A stretch of 64,000 nucleotides of DNA, taken from Filomicrobium sp. (GTDB taxonomy: Bacteria > Pseudomonadota > Alphaproteobacteria > Rhizobiales > Hyphomicrobiaceae). The notes beneath the pieces were generated by a model that saw only the letters and a program-made list of their open reading frames with translations, made no database searches and had not been told where the DNA came from. Shown in pieces: positions 1 through 8,529 of this stretch. Position 1 is the first letter of the stretch. Every line of letters begins with the position of its first letter. The translations under genes and the position numbers were made by a program. Location of the stretch: positions 3,752,501 through 3,816,500 of the forward strand of contig CP051234.1 in assembly GCA_017792465.1 (NCBI GenBank). The letters run 5' to 3'.

Positions 1-174
1 GCTTGGATACGTCATCTCTACACCGGCGACGTGTCGGAAGCAGATTGGCTGACCGCCGACCAAAAGAAAGCATTCACTCCGTTCGATCCAAAGGCATCGG
101 AACATAGTGGAAACAAGGGCGCGGAGGAAAAGGCCAAGGCCGAGACTTCCGCTTGCACGGTCTCCCCATCGTAG
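1..174 (+). CDS. mxaG: Cytochrome cL (MxaG), C-terminal fragment
   Basis: Frame 1 is open from the window edge to TAG at 172-174, giving 57 residues that begin [10 protein letters not shown] and continue through a WLT..QK segment. This resembles the C-terminal tail of the periplasmic cytochrome cL that accepts electrons from methanol dehydrogenase. The heme-binding CxxCH is outside the window, so the call rests on the tail pattern and on mxaI lying 92 bases downstream, which matches the conserved order mxaF-J-G-I. The last residues are rich in Ala, Lys and Glu and contain one Cys. A different c-type cytochrome is possible but unlikely in this context. Confidence 0.72.
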   Translation, partial: AWIRHLYTGDVSEADWLTADQKKAFTPFDPKASEHSGNKGAEEKAKAETSACTVSPS

Positions 175-266
175 GCGAGAGCAGCGACGTCTCTTAGGCG
201 GTCCGCTCTACGATGAGGAAAAATGACGGCAAATCCGTCGATAAGCGAAGTATGGAGGAAACGAAG

Positions 267-554
267 ATGAAAATGATTATTTCGGTCGTTGCGGCAGCAG
301 TAGCGATGTCGTTCGCATCGGTGGCCATCGCATACGATGGAACCAACTGCAAAGCGCCTGGCAACTGCTGGGAGCCAAAGCCAGGATATCCCGCAAAGGT
401 CAAAGGGTCGAAATACGATCCCAAGCACGATCCAAAGGAACTCAACAAGCAAACCGAAGCCATCAAGGCGATGGAAGCCCGCAACGCAGCACGGGTTGCT
501 CACTTCAAAAAATCCGGCAAGTGGGTTTACGAAGTCAAGAAAATCCCGAACTGA
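267..554 (+). CDS. mxaI: Methanol dehydrogenase small (beta) subunit MxaI
   Basis: MxaI is the small subunit of the periplasmic, PQQ- and calcium-dependent methanol dehydrogenase (alpha2beta2 with MxaF), which oxidises methanol to formaldehyde. The 95-residue product has a signal peptide ending near AIA, and the mature chain begins YDGTNCKAPGNCWEPKPGYP, a hallmark of MxaI. It is then rich in lysine (KYDPKHDPKELNKQ), as expected for a subunit that docks on the acidic cytochrome cL. The ATG at 267 was chosen because GGAGG lies 7 bases before it. Upstream in-frame ATGs at 213 and 252 would put extra residues before the signal peptide. The length is typical of the family. Confidence 0.96.
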   Translation: MKMIISVVAAAVAMSFASVAIAYDGTNCKAPGNCWEPKPGYPAKVKGSKYDPKHDPKELNKQTEAIKAMEARNAARVAHFKKSGKWVYEVKKIPN

Positions 555-627
555 CCCGTTTCGGGTTGCCGGACCACGCTACGGCACACCCCGCCTTGAA
601 TTGAGGCAGGTTTGGACTCACAGGGTG

Positions 628-657
628 AGGGTGCGGCTCCCGTCGCACCCTTCTTTT
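628..657 (+). terminator. Hairpin with T-rich tail between mxaI and mxaR
   Basis: AGGGTGCG (628-635) pairs perfectly with CGCACCCT (644-651) around an 8-base loop and is followed by TCTTTT. It sits in the only large gap (211 bases) inside the mxa cluster. It could act as a partial terminator, so that the structural genes mxaFJGI are transcribed more than the assembly genes mxaRSACKLD. That role is inference; the T tract is short. Confidence 0.6.
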
Positions 658-765
658 CCAGAGCTTTTGAAAGCTTCGCAGTCGTTGTTGAGCGATCGGT
701 CGCTTGGGGTCGGTTGCCTTGTGACGTCTCAGCCTCGCGTGCTTCCAACGCAGCAACGGTTATTC

Positions 766-1830
766 ATGGGATTTCAAGATATGGCTGAACGCGGGGACGC
801 AGTTGCGGGCTCCTTGCCCTCTTCTGCGGGTTCAGATTTTGCGGAACGCGCGCGCCTCTTCGAAAGCGAGATCGAGCAAGTTGTGGTCGGCCAATCGCGG
901 GCGATCAAGCTTTTGACGATTGCGATTATCGCCCATGGTCACGTCCTTTTGGAAGGTGATGTCGGCGTCGGCAAGACGACCCTTTTGCGGGCTGCAGCAC
1001 GCGGATTGGGGGGCGCTTACGAGCGGGTCGAAGGCACCATAGATCTGATGCCGACGGACCTCATCTATCATACTTATCTTGACGAGGATGGCCGGCCACG
1101 GGTCGAGCCCGGACCGGTTCTGCGCAACGGCAGCGAACTGTCGATCTTTTTCTTCAACGAGATCAACCGGGCGCGTCCGCAAGTCCATTCTCTACTCCTG
1201 CGCCTGATGGCCGAACGCAGCGTTAGCGCCTTCAACAAGGAGTACACGCTGCCGCACATGCTGGTATTCGCCGATCGAAATAGAATCGAACGCGAAGAGA
1301 CTTTTGAGTTGCCGGCGGCTGCACGAGACCGCTTCTTTATGGAGATTGGGATCAGTGCCCCGGGCGATCCTGAAACGAGCAAGGCGCTGGCGTTTGATCC
1401 ACGCTACCACGACACCGATGCGCTGATCTCACAGGTGCCTGAAGGCATTCTCGATCACCTGCGGCTTCCGGAGATCTCGCGCGATATTCAACAGAGCGTC
1501 AAGGCCAGCGAAGCCATTCAATCCTATGTCGTCAATCTGTGGAAAGCCGCTCGCAATCCGGCCGCAGCCGGAATTGAAATTGACGGGGTCGATATGACCC
1601 GTCTCGTCCAGGGTGGACCGAGCCCGCGTGGCATGAGCTACCTCATCCGTGCGGCGCGTGCAGCAGCCTGGCTTGATGGCCGTGCAGCGATCATGCCGGA
1701 GGATGTGCGAGGCGTCTTTAAAGAGGTGATGGCCCACCGGATCTTCTTCCAGCCGGTCTACGAACTGCGGCGCGACATGATTGCTCCGGCGCTTTGCAAA
1801 TCGCTTTTTGATTTTGTTCCAGTGCCATGA
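766..1830 (+). CDS. mxaR: MoxR-type AAA+ ATPase MxaR
   Basis: MxaR is a MoxR-family AAA+ ATPase, a chaperone-like factor for methanol dehydrogenase maturation. Walker A GDVGVGKT lies at residues 64-71. The Walker B region reads FFFNEINRA at 128-136, with Asn where MoxR proteins usually have Asp. The sensor-1 stretch (FADRNRIE) and the RDR segment near 187-189 follow. The gene overlaps mxaS by 4 bases (ATGA). The start is ambiguous: ATG 766 or the in-frame ATG 781, the latter preceded by GGGA with a 9-base spacer. The reading frame runs further upstream through the mxaI-mxaR gap, but that part does not look like protein. Confidence 0.93.
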   Translation: MGFQDMAERGDAVAGSLPSSAGSDFAERARLFESEIEQVVVGQSRAIKLLTIAIIAHGHVLLEGDVGVGKTTLLRAAARGLGGAYERVEGTIDLMPTDLIYHTYLDEDGRPRVEPGPVLRNGSELSIFFFNEINRARPQVHSLLLRLMAERSVSAFNKEYTLPHMLVFADRNRIEREETFELPAAARDRFFMEIGISAPGDPETSKALAFDPRYHDTDALISQVPEGILDHLRLPEISRDIQQSVKASEAIQSYVVNLWKAARNPAAAGIEIDGVDMTRLVQGGPSPRGMSYLIRAARAAAWLDGRAAIMPEDVRGVFKEVMAHRIFFQPVYELRRDMIAPALCKSLFDFVPVP

Positions 1831-2717
1831 TCCGAGCCGGCGACGTGTTTGAAGAAATCGAGGTGCCGCAGGATTTGCCCCATCGGTTATCCTGGCGCGT
1901 CGGTGGAGTTCGGCCGGGTGCGCATCGGGGCAAGCTGCCTGGTGGTGGCGGCGTGTTTCGCGATATCGTTCCGTTGATCGAAGGGCCGGATCCGCGGCGA
2001 ATCGATATTCGCGCCAGTGTTTGCGATGCAATGGGCCGGCTTTACGTCAGGCGCTTCGAGCAGCAGTCCGCGGCGACGATCTATGCGCTTGTCGATTTGT
2101 CGGCTTCGATGGGGTTTGTCGGAGAGGCCGACCGGATGCGCACGACGGCGCAATTGGTTGCCGCGTTGGCGGCATCTTCGCGACGTATCGGCGATGCGTT
2201 CGGCGTTCTCGGATGCGCCGATGAAATTCTGGCGTCGTTCGATGTGGTCGCGACGACCTCCAGGGCCGGCGAACGGCAGCTGATTTCTGACCTGGCTGGG
2301 TATCGCGCCAGGCCACAAGCCGGTGCGGAAAGTTTACTGACCGCCGCTCAGCGCCTCGCCGGCCGGCGCAAGCTTGTGTTCGTAATTTCGGATTTCCGCT
2401 TTTCGTTGGCATTTGCCGAAGAGCTATTTGCCAATCTTGCCGCGCACGATGTGGTGCCCATTGTCCTGCGCGACAGCCGGGAAATTGAGGACCTTCCCGA
2501 TTGGCGCCTGCTGCCGTTTTACGATCTCGAAACCGGTCGGGGCCGGTTGTTCTTGATGCGTCCGGCGCTGAAGCGGTCCTGGCGTAAAGCCGAAGACGAA
2601 CGCTTGGCGCGGCTCAACGAACTTTCCGAAGCTTCGTTCGGCAGCAGGTCCTATGTCGTGTCATCGCAAATCGATTGGCCGGGTTTTAGCGACTACCTGA
2701 TGACGGGGAGGGCTTGA
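1827..2717 (+). CDS. mxaS: DUF58-type protein MxaS
   Basis: MxaS belongs to the DUF58 family that regularly accompanies MoxR ATPases and has a von Willebrand A-like fold. Visible features are the PRRIDIR segment near residues 57-63 and a MIDAS-like DLSAS at 90-94, which would bind a divalent metal. There is no signal peptide, so it is probably cytoplasmic and a partner of MxaR. It starts with ATG inside the mxaR stop (ATGA) and ends at TGA 2715-2717, sharing one base with the mxaA ATG. It is needed for an active, calcium-loaded methanol dehydrogenase according to family knowledge. Confidence 0.92.
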   Translation: MIRAGDVFEEIEVPQDLPHRLSWRVGGVRPGAHRGKLPGGGGVFRDIVPLIEGPDPRRIDIRASVCDAMGRLYVRRFEQQSAATIYALVDLSASMGFVGEADRMRTTAQLVAALAASSRRIGDAFGVLGCADEILASFDVVATTSRAGERQLISDLAGYRARPQAGAESLLTAAQRLAGRRKLVFVISDFRFSLAFAEELFANLAAHDVVPIVLRDSREIEDLPDWRLLPFYDLETGRGRLFLMRPALKRSWRKAEDERLARLNELSEASFGSRSYVVSSQIDWPGFSDYLMTGRA

Positions 2718-3667
2718 TGCGAGCGCTCGCTGTCTACGTACTCATGCTGCTTGCATGTCCGGGAGCAGCATACGCCAAAGCCCGCTTGATTGACGTCGAA
2801 GAGCCCAAACAATTCGGCTATTTTATCGGTGATGTCTTGGAGCGAACGGCGCTGATCGAGCTTTCCGGGGCCGATCGATTGGTGACGGCGTCACGGCCCG
2901 AACCGGGGCAGATCAAATACTGGCTGTGGTTACGAAACGTCCAAACCGAAGAGCTCTCGCGCCAGGGCCGTCGATTTCTCAAGGTGCGGCTTGCATATCA
3001 GATTTTCTATGCTCCACTGCAGCCGCAGCGTTTGACGCTTCCTTCGGTCAGCCTCTTGTTTCGCAGCGAGAGCGGAGAGACGAAAACGACGCTCCCGCCA
3101 TTTACGTTTCTGGCCGCACCGCTTCGAGAACTGACGTCGCGTCAAGGCGGCGGCGAGCGCGATGAGGCGGATGAGATTCCGCGCTTGATGCCGGATGCGC
3201 AGCCTCAGCTTCGCTCGACCGCGCGGGAGCGGACGACCATGTTGCTGTCATCGATGGCCGGCGCCCTCGCATTCGGTTTGCTTTTATATCACCAGGCCTG
3301 GTGGCCATTTGGCGCGCGTCGGCGCCGTCCGTTCACCGTTGCGGCCCGCCAGATCGCCGCTTTGAAACGCTCTGCGATCACCGATCTCGATACGGATCTT
3401 CGTGGCGTCCTCAGGCCGGCTTTTCTGGCCATGCACCGCGCGCTCGATGAGACGGCAGGTCAGAGGCTGCTGGCAAACGATCAGCCGAGTTTCTTTGCTG
3501 AACATCCGGGCCTGGTATCGCGTCGCGGTGAAATCGGCCGGTTTTTCGAAGCCTCGGGCGCTTTGTTTTTTGCAGAGGATGCAAAGCGTGCGGAAGACAT
3601 CATGCCGTTGCGCGACCTCGTCGCTCTCTCGGACGCTCTTGGGGTTCTGGAACGGGGGCAGTCATGA
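2717..3667 (+). CDS. mxaA: Methanol dehydrogenase calcium-insertion protein MxaA
   Basis: The 316-residue protein starts with a signal peptide (LAVYVLMLLACPGAAYA), followed by a periplasmic domain, a hydrophobic segment near residues 175-195 and a cytoplasmic-looking C-terminal part. Mutants in mxaA, C, K and L of methylotrophs make methanol dehydrogenase without calcium, so MxaA is assigned to metal insertion. ATG 2717 overlaps the mxaS stop by one base (TGATG) and has GGGGAGG a few bases upstream. An in-frame TTG one codon earlier is less likely. The downstream end overlaps mxaC by 4 bases. Confidence 0.9.
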   Translation: MRALAVYVLMLLACPGAAYAKARLIDVEEPKQFGYFIGDVLERTALIELSGADRLVTASRPEPGQIKYWLWLRNVQTEELSRQGRRFLKVRLAYQIFYAPLQPQRLTLPSVSLLFRSESGETKTTLPPFTFLAAPLRELTSRQGGGERDEADEIPRLMPDAQPQLRSTARERTTMLLSSMAGALAFGLLLYHQAWWPFGARRRRPFTVAARQIAALKRSAITDLDTDLRGVLRPAFLAMHRALDETAGQRLLANDQPSFFAEHPGLVSRRGEIGRFFEASGALFFAEDAKRAEDIMPLRDLVALSDALGVLERGQS

Positions 3668-4701
3668 TTTTCGATGTCGATCATCCTGAATGGCTGGTTC
3701 TTCTCGTCTTCGCTGCTTTGCCGATGATCACGCGCGGCTATCGGCTGCAGCCTTATCCGGCGCTCGGGCAGGAGTTGGCAGATCCGCTTTCAAGGCTCCT
3801 CGAACTCGGGCTTCGTTTCGCGGCGAGCTTTGCCATCGCAGCGCTTGTCTTGGGGCTGGCAGGCCTGCATCTTGAAGGCGGCAGTATCGAACGCACTGGA
3901 GAAGGCGCGCATATCGTCATTCTCGTCGACCGGTCGGCAAGTATGGACAACTCGTTTGCCGGTCGCCCGCCCAGTGGCGAGGAGGAATCGAAGTCCGCGA
4001 CCGCCCGGCGGCTGCTAAGTGCGTTCGTCGAGACCCGCCAACATGACCATTTCGGGATCGCGGCTTTCTCGACCTCTCCCATTCACGTCTTACCGCTGAC
4101 GGCCGAAAAGGACGCCGTCCTCGCCGCGATCGAAGCAATCGACCGGCCGGGTTTGGCATTTACCGATGTCGGGCGAGGTCTCGCGATGGCGGTAGGCATG
4201 CATAACGCCGATACGACGCCAGCGCCGAGGGCTATCCTGCTCGTCTCCGATGGCGCTGCGGTTATTGATCGCAAAGTACAGGACCAATTGCGCAAGGCAC
4301 TGGCGCGCCAGCCTGTGAATCTCTACTGGCTGTTTCTTCGCACGCAAGGCAGCAAAGGCATTTTCTATCAACCGAAACCCGATGAAGTCGATTCGCCGGA
4401 GCGCTTGCCAGAACGACACTTGCATAAACTCTTTCAAACCCTCGGCGTCCCTTACCGCGCCTTCCAGGCCGAAAATCCTCAGGCTATTGCCGACGCTATT
4501 CGCGAGATCGACAAGCTCGAACGCCGACTGATCCGCTACACCGAAGAAATCCAGCAAACCGACCTGAGCGCTCTGGCCTATCTGCTGGCTTCCGTAGCGC
4601 TATTGGCGTTGGTTGCAGCAAAAATGCTGGAGGCACCGGCGTTGGTTGCCGATCGCTCTTCGGTGCGAGCACTGCATTGGAGCGAGGGGAGGCAGTCATG
4701 A
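3664..4701 (+). CDS. mxaC: vWA-domain protein MxaC
   Basis: MxaC is a membrane-anchored von Willebrand A protein in the calcium-insertion group of the mxa cluster. There are hydrophobic segments near residues 10-20 and 50-70, then a vWA domain opening with VILVDRSASMD, where the MIDAS residues D89, S91 and S93 are intact. A last membrane segment lies near 305-325. This layout (TM-vWA-TM) matches BatA-like proteins that work with MoxR ATPases. It overlaps mxaA and mxaK by 4 bases each, implying coupled translation. Confidence 0.91.
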   Translation: MIFDVDHPEWLVLLVFAALPMITRGYRLQPYPALGQELADPLSRLLELGLRFAASFAIAALVLGLAGLHLEGGSIERTGEGAHIVILVDRSASMDNSFAGRPPSGEEESKSATARRLLSAFVETRQHDHFGIAAFSTSPIHVLPLTAEKDAVLAAIEAIDRPGLAFTDVGRGLAMAVGMHNADTTPAPRAILLVSDGAAVIDRKVQDQLRKALARQPVNLYWLFLRTQGSKGIFYQPKPDEVDSPERLPERHLHKLFQTLGVPYRAFQAENPQAIADAIREIDKLERRLIRYTEEIQQTDLSALAYLLASVALLALVAAKMLEAPALVADRSSVRALHWSEGRQS

Positions 4702-5366
4702 AGTCCATGCCATCGTCGCGACCTGAGGGGTGGATGCTGCGCGGTGATCAACTTCTCTCCATCCTATTGCGTCCCCTTGTCGGCACTATGCGCAAGGCCT
4801 GGCGCGCGGTGATCGGCAATGCCTCGCTGCTTCTCGTCGCCATCGTGACTATCGCAGTTGTCGCGTTCTTCGCGGCGGCTGTTTCATACGTCGATAAGAA
4901 GAATAGTAATGACACCGTGACGGCTCTGCTCAGCGGCAAGGATTTGAATATCGACCCTCAATCGAGTGACGAGAACGTTCTGCAGGCGCGCGCCTATTTT
5001 CACCTCTACCGCGATGATGTCGAGGCAGCGCAGCCGATTGTCGACGCGGGAAGACTGCGGGCCTCTCCACCTGCCAGGGCCGCGATGCTTTACAATCTGG
5101 CGAATGCCCGGCTGCGCCAAGCCGTCAAGTTCGTCGAGAAAGGCAATCACGACAAGGCAATCGCGCTTGTGCGGCTGGCGAAGGACGAATACCGCGAAAG
5201 CCTGACGATCGATCCGGGCAATTGGAACGCCAAATATAATCTCGACTTCGCCATGCGGCTGGTGCGCGATTTCCCCGGTGGGGCTGGCGAAGAAGAAGAA
5301 GCCGAAGAGGATGCACCCAAAAAGATTTGGACCGATTTACCGGGCATTCCGCGAGGCCTGCCATGA
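4698..5366 (+). CDS. mxaK: Methanol oxidation protein MxaK
   Basis: The 222-residue protein has one strong membrane segment near residues 43-66 and a helical, alanine-rich region with TPR-like spacing (around AAMLYNLANARLRQA and the later DEYRESLTIDPGNWNAKYNL). It ends in a highly acidic stretch (GAGEEEEAEEDA). MxaK belongs to the group needed for calcium loading of methanol dehydrogenase; the biochemical role is unknown. The start is ATG 4698, overlapping the mxaC stop and preceded by GGGGAGG. It overlaps mxaL by 4 bases. Confidence 0.88.
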   Translation: MKSMPSSRPEGWMLRGDQLLSILLRPLVGTMRKAWRAVIGNASLLLVAIVTIAVVAFFAAAVSYVDKKNSNDTVTALLSGKDLNIDPQSSDENVLQARAYFHLYRDDVEAAQPIVDAGRLRASPPARAAMLYNLANARLRQAVKFVEKGNHDKAIALVRLAKDEYRESLTIDPGNWNAKYNLDFAMRLVRDFPGGAGEEEEAEEDAPKKIWTDLPGIPRGLP

Positions 5367-6361
5367 GGTGGCTCGGGGTTTCGGATGCGCGGCGCTGGCT
5401 GATCGCTCTTGCGTTTTTTTGCTCGATCGCGACGTTCGTGGTGCCTCAGTTGGAGCTCTCGGCAAAGGTCTACGATCTGCTGGCTGTGATCGACCTGACC
5501 GGCAGCATGAACGTCGCTGACTATGGCGACAGCAACAAGCCGGTTTCACGCCTGGAAGCTTCGAAGGCGGCTTTGCGGAGGCTTGTCACCGATCTTCCGT
5601 GTGGCTCGCGTCTTGGTCTGGCGATCTTCACCGAGCGCCGCACGTTTCTTCTTGCCGCGCCTATGGAGGTCTGTGCGAATTTCGCCCCGCTCAAGAGGAT
5701 GATTGCCGACATCGACTGGCGCATGGCCTGGGCCGGCGACAGCTACATCACCAAAGGTGTCCATCACGCGATCGCAGAAGCCGAGCGGCTGCATGCGAAC
5801 GTCTTGTTCCTGACCGATGGGCAAGAAGCGCCCCCTTTGCATCACTCGGGAATGCCTCCGTTCGAAGGAGAGGTTGGGAAAGTCAAGGGCGTTCTCGTCG
5901 GCGTAGGTCAGTATGCCAAGTCGCCGATCCCGAAGTTCGACAGGGATGGCCGGCGCGTCGGGTTCTACGCGGTCGACGATGTTCCGCATGAAAACCGGCA
6001 TGGACTTCCGCCGAAGGATTCTATGACCCGTCAGGGGTTCCATCCGCGCAATGCCCCTTGGGGTGGGGCGGCTCCCGCTGGCGATGAGCATCTGTCCGCC
6101 GTGCGCGAAAAACATCTCAAAGCGGTCGGTGCGCAGACTGGCCTGGGCTACGTCCACCTGAACAGCGCGGCATCGGTGAGAGAATTGCTTTCAGCGATTG
6201 GCGAGTCTGCAAAAGCCCGAACCGTTCAAACTGCCACCGACATACGCGGCTGGCTGGCGGGTGCCGCGATCCTCAGTCTGCTGGGCGCGTTCCTGCTTCT
6301 GCCGCTCTTCGACGGGTTCGCTCGTTGGCGCCTCAAACAACGCTCAATTCACCAAACGTAG
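5363..6361 (+). CDS. mxaL: vWA-domain protein MxaL
   Basis: A second BatA/B-like von Willebrand A protein of the mxa cluster, 332 residues long. An N-terminal membrane segment (about 11-29) is followed directly by the vWA domain, whose MIDAS reads DLTGSMN (D44, S48), a DxTxS variant of the usual DxSxS. A final membrane segment is near residues 290-320. It overlaps mxaK by 4 bases. MxaC and MxaL probably act together with MxaA and MxaK at the membrane to insert calcium into MxaF; the partnership is inferred from family knowledge. Confidence 0.9.
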   Translation: MRWLGVSDARRWLIALAFFCSIATFVVPQLELSAKVYDLLAVIDLTGSMNVADYGDSNKPVSRLEASKAALRRLVTDLPCGSRLGLAIFTERRTFLLAAPMEVCANFAPLKRMIADIDWRMAWAGDSYITKGVHHAIAEAERLHANVLFLTDGQEAPPLHHSGMPPFEGEVGKVKGVLVGVGQYAKSPIPKFDRDGRRVGFYAVDDVPHENRHGLPPKDSMTRQGFHPRNAPWGGAAPAGDEHLSAVREKHLKAVGAQTGLGYVHLNSAASVRELLSAIGESAKARTVQTATDIRGWLAGAAILSLLGAFLLLPLFDGFARWRLKQRSIHQT

Positions 6362-6372
6362 GGAGGGAAACC

Positions 6373-6909
6373 ATGAATCTCGCAAGATGCCTGGCGATTG
6401 GACTTTTGCTGTGTGCCGTTGGCGGGAAAGCCGTTGTCGCGCATGGGCCGACACCGAAGAAAGCGCTCGAAACGATCGAAATCGCCAAGTCGCCGAAAGA
6501 GGTCTGGGACTTGATCAAGGACTTCGATGCGATCGGTCAATGGCATCCGTCGGTCAAGTCTGTGACCGCTCAAGGCGGCAACGGGAATGGTGCAGAGCGG
6601 ACGCTGACGCTTGCCAATGGCGACGTCAAAGAAAGCCTCGATGACTATCGCGCGGAAGACATGTCTTATTCGTATCGCCTCATGACGGAAAACTTTGAAG
6701 CCATGCCGGTCAGCTTTTATTCCGCGACGATCACGGTGCTGCCAACCGAAAGCGGCAGCAAGGTCGAATGGCTGTCGCGTTTTTATCGCGCGGATACGGG
6801 TAATTTCCCGCCGGAGCATTTGAACGACGAGGCGGCGATCAACGCGATGACGAAGTTCCTTCGAGACGGCCTTGAAGGGATCAAAGCCAAACTGGCGGCG
6901 GCGAAATAA
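6373..6909 (+). CDS. mxaD: SRPBCC-family periplasmic protein MxaD
   Basis: MxaD is a periplasmic SRPBCC (START-like) protein reported in methylotrophs to aid electron transfer between methanol dehydrogenase and cytochrome cL. The 178-residue product has a signal peptide ending near VVA, then the typical SRPBCC opening (EIAKSPKEVWDLIKDFDAIG), a tryptophan-histidine pair and a long C-terminal helix. The ATG at 6373 has GGGAGG close upstream. It follows mxaL by 11 bases and so belongs to the same operon. The placement directly after mxaL matches the order R-S-A-C-K-L-D. Confidence 0.9.
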   Translation: MNLARCLAIGLLLCAVGGKAVVAHGPTPKKALETIEIAKSPKEVWDLIKDFDAIGQWHPSVKSVTAQGGNGNGAERTLTLANGDVKESLDDYRAEDMSYSYRLMTENFEAMPVSFYSATITVLPTESGSKVEWLSRFYRADTGNFPPEHLNDEAAINAMTKFLRDGLEGIKAKLAAAK

Positions 6910-6911
6910 CG

Positions 6912-7913
6912 ATGCGCGGTTCAAGACACAATTGGGCGTCCTCATCATTGCGTTTGCTGTGCCTCGCGCTGCCATTGGCGTTGCGCATCGCTTTGCCGGG
7001 CGTCGCCCAAGCCGAAGGTGGGCGTGAACTTTGGGTTGCTTGTCAGGACGCGGGCAAAGTTGCGACGTTGGGGGTGCAGGAATTGGATGCACCCCGCCTC
7101 GTGGATGTTCCCGCGGGGCCTGCCAATCTCATCTATTCGCAAGCGCTCGACCGCGTCATCACCGTGCATTCGGAAGCGGGCCTGTTGGCGTTGATCGATC
7201 CCAAGACCCGCGCAATCGAAAAACAGATCGACGTCGGCGGCCGGCCATTTGGCATCGCCTCCGACGCGAAAGGCCGTCTGTTTGTTGGCGACTGGAACGC
7301 TGATGTTGTTCGTGTCTACGACCCGCAGACCTTCAAACTGCTCAAAGAGATTGCGGTCGGAAAATCGCCGGCACATATCGTGTTCCTGCCGGTCGCCAAG
7401 CGGATTGTCGTTGCCAACCGGGAAAGCGGGACTGTCAGCTTCATAGATCCCGAACGGCTTGAAGTCGTTCTGGAACTGCCAAGCGGCGAAGGGTCGTTTG
7501 CGATCGGTCGCGCCGCCAACGACGATTTGATTGCAGTTGCCAACGTGCGCGACGGCACGGTGACGCTCATCCAGCCGGAACCACCGTCGCTTTATGAAAA
7601 GGTGCGGACTGGAAGTCTGCCGTATGGAGCGGCGTTTACGCCAGGGACGAAGGAGGTCTTCGTCGTGAACCAACAGTCGGGCGACGTCCGCATGATTACA
7701 ACCCGCCCCATCCGTGACAAGGGATCGGTTAAGGTTGGGCGCTATCCCGAAGGAATTGCGATAACGCCAGACGGCAACCTTGCGTTTGTGGCGAATTGGG
7801 CGTCCGGCGATGTGTCGGTCATCGACGTTGCGGCCAGAAAAGAACTGCGCCGTGTCAAGGTCTGCGAGGGGCCACGTGCGCTGGCTTTGGTTCCTGCCGA
7901 CAAGCTCGAATAG
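6912..7913 (+). CDS. Secreted YVTN-type beta-propeller protein (position of mxaE)
   Basis: The 333-residue protein has a signal peptide (residues about 12-35, ending AQA) and then 6-7 repeats of about 40 residues with the YncE/YVTN pattern, for example VVANRESGTVSFIDPERLEV, FVVNQQSGDVRMI and FVANWASGDVSVIDVAARKE. It is therefore a periplasmic beta-propeller. It starts two bases after mxaD and is the last gene of the mxa operon in this window. Such propellers occur near PQQ-dependent dehydrogenases; in the canonical order this is the place of mxaE, but I cannot confirm homology and leave the symbol blank. The function is unknown. Confidence 0.82.
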   Translation: MRGSRHNWASSSLRLLCLALPLALRIALPGVAQAEGGRELWVACQDAGKVATLGVQELDAPRLVDVPAGPANLIYSQALDRVITVHSEAGLLALIDPKTRAIEKQIDVGGRPFGIASDAKGRLFVGDWNADVVRVYDPQTFKLLKEIAVGKSPAHIVFLPVAKRIVVANRESGTVSFIDPERLEVVLELPSGEGSFAIGRAANDDLIAVANVRDGTVTLIQPEPPSLYEKVRTGSLPYGAAFTPGTKEVFVVNQQSGDVRMITTRPIRDKGSVKVGRYPEGIAITPDGNLAFVANWASGDVSVIDVAARKELRRVKVCEGPRALALVPADKLE

Positions 7914-8076
7914 CAGTCTTTGTGTACCCGCGCATCGAGGAATTTGAGGATTGCGAATGGATGAAATTTCCAGTGTTTACTCGCAGCCTCTGTTTCGTCG
8001 CATGTTCGAACCGGTCTGCTTGCCGCTCGCCTCCGGCAAGACACCGCCTTCACTCTTGCTGAACAATGCTCCAGGC

Positions 8077-8529
8077 TCAGATGCCGCGCTCTTGCTGCTG
8101 GCTCGGCAGCGAGCCGTAATATGAACCTGACCAGCGGGTCACCTTTTCTGGAAGAAACACATAGCTTTGAATCGTAAAGACTAGGCCGTCGTCCATGATG
8201 GTCTTTTCCTCCCCGGTCAAAGCCACAGCAGGTCGGTATTCTGCGCAAACTTGCTTGCCATGGTGTTTGTTCACCGCATTTGCTGACAAGATATCATTCT
8301 CACCGCGTGCCCGTTCCTTGAGGAACTCAATCACTGACGCTTCTGAGTCGCAAAAGAACCCTTTGACTTCGACGGCGGCACCTTGACCAAAAGCAGTTCC
8401 GAAAACTGTAAGTGCGGCAACGAAAAAAGGAATTCCAGATAACGCAGGGGCGGCAGTTACCTGCCGCCTGCTAGCTCGCTGATTGGTGTCCGCGAGGGAA
8501 GGCAGCTTATTGAGGACGAATCTGGCCAT
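8077..8529 (-). CDS. Small secreted protein of unknown function
   Basis: A 150-residue product with a hydrophobic segment at about 33-47 (signal peptide or anchor, after an unusually long basic N-terminus), then two cysteines (FFCDSE and KQVCAEY) that could form a disulfide. The start overlaps the 3' end of the upstream foldase gene by 23 bases and has AAAGG upstream, so the two are probably co-transcribed. I recognise no family. A shorter start within the hydrophobic segment cannot be excluded. The gene converges with the mxa operon, leaving a 163-base gap without a clear terminator. Confidence 0.55.
   Translation of the reverse strand: MARFVLNKLPSLADTNQRASRRQVTAAPALSGIPFFVAALTVFGTAFGQGAAVEVKGFFCDSEASVIEFLKERARGENDILSANAVNKHHGKQVCAEYRPAVALTGEEKTIMDDGLVFTIQSYVFLPEKVTRWSGSYYGSLPSQQQERGI

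Noticed and set aside
337-765. Extended frame upstream of mxaR overlapping mxaI
   Set aside because: It runs out of frame through mxaI and the hairpin region and has no conserved residues; mxaR begins near 766-781.
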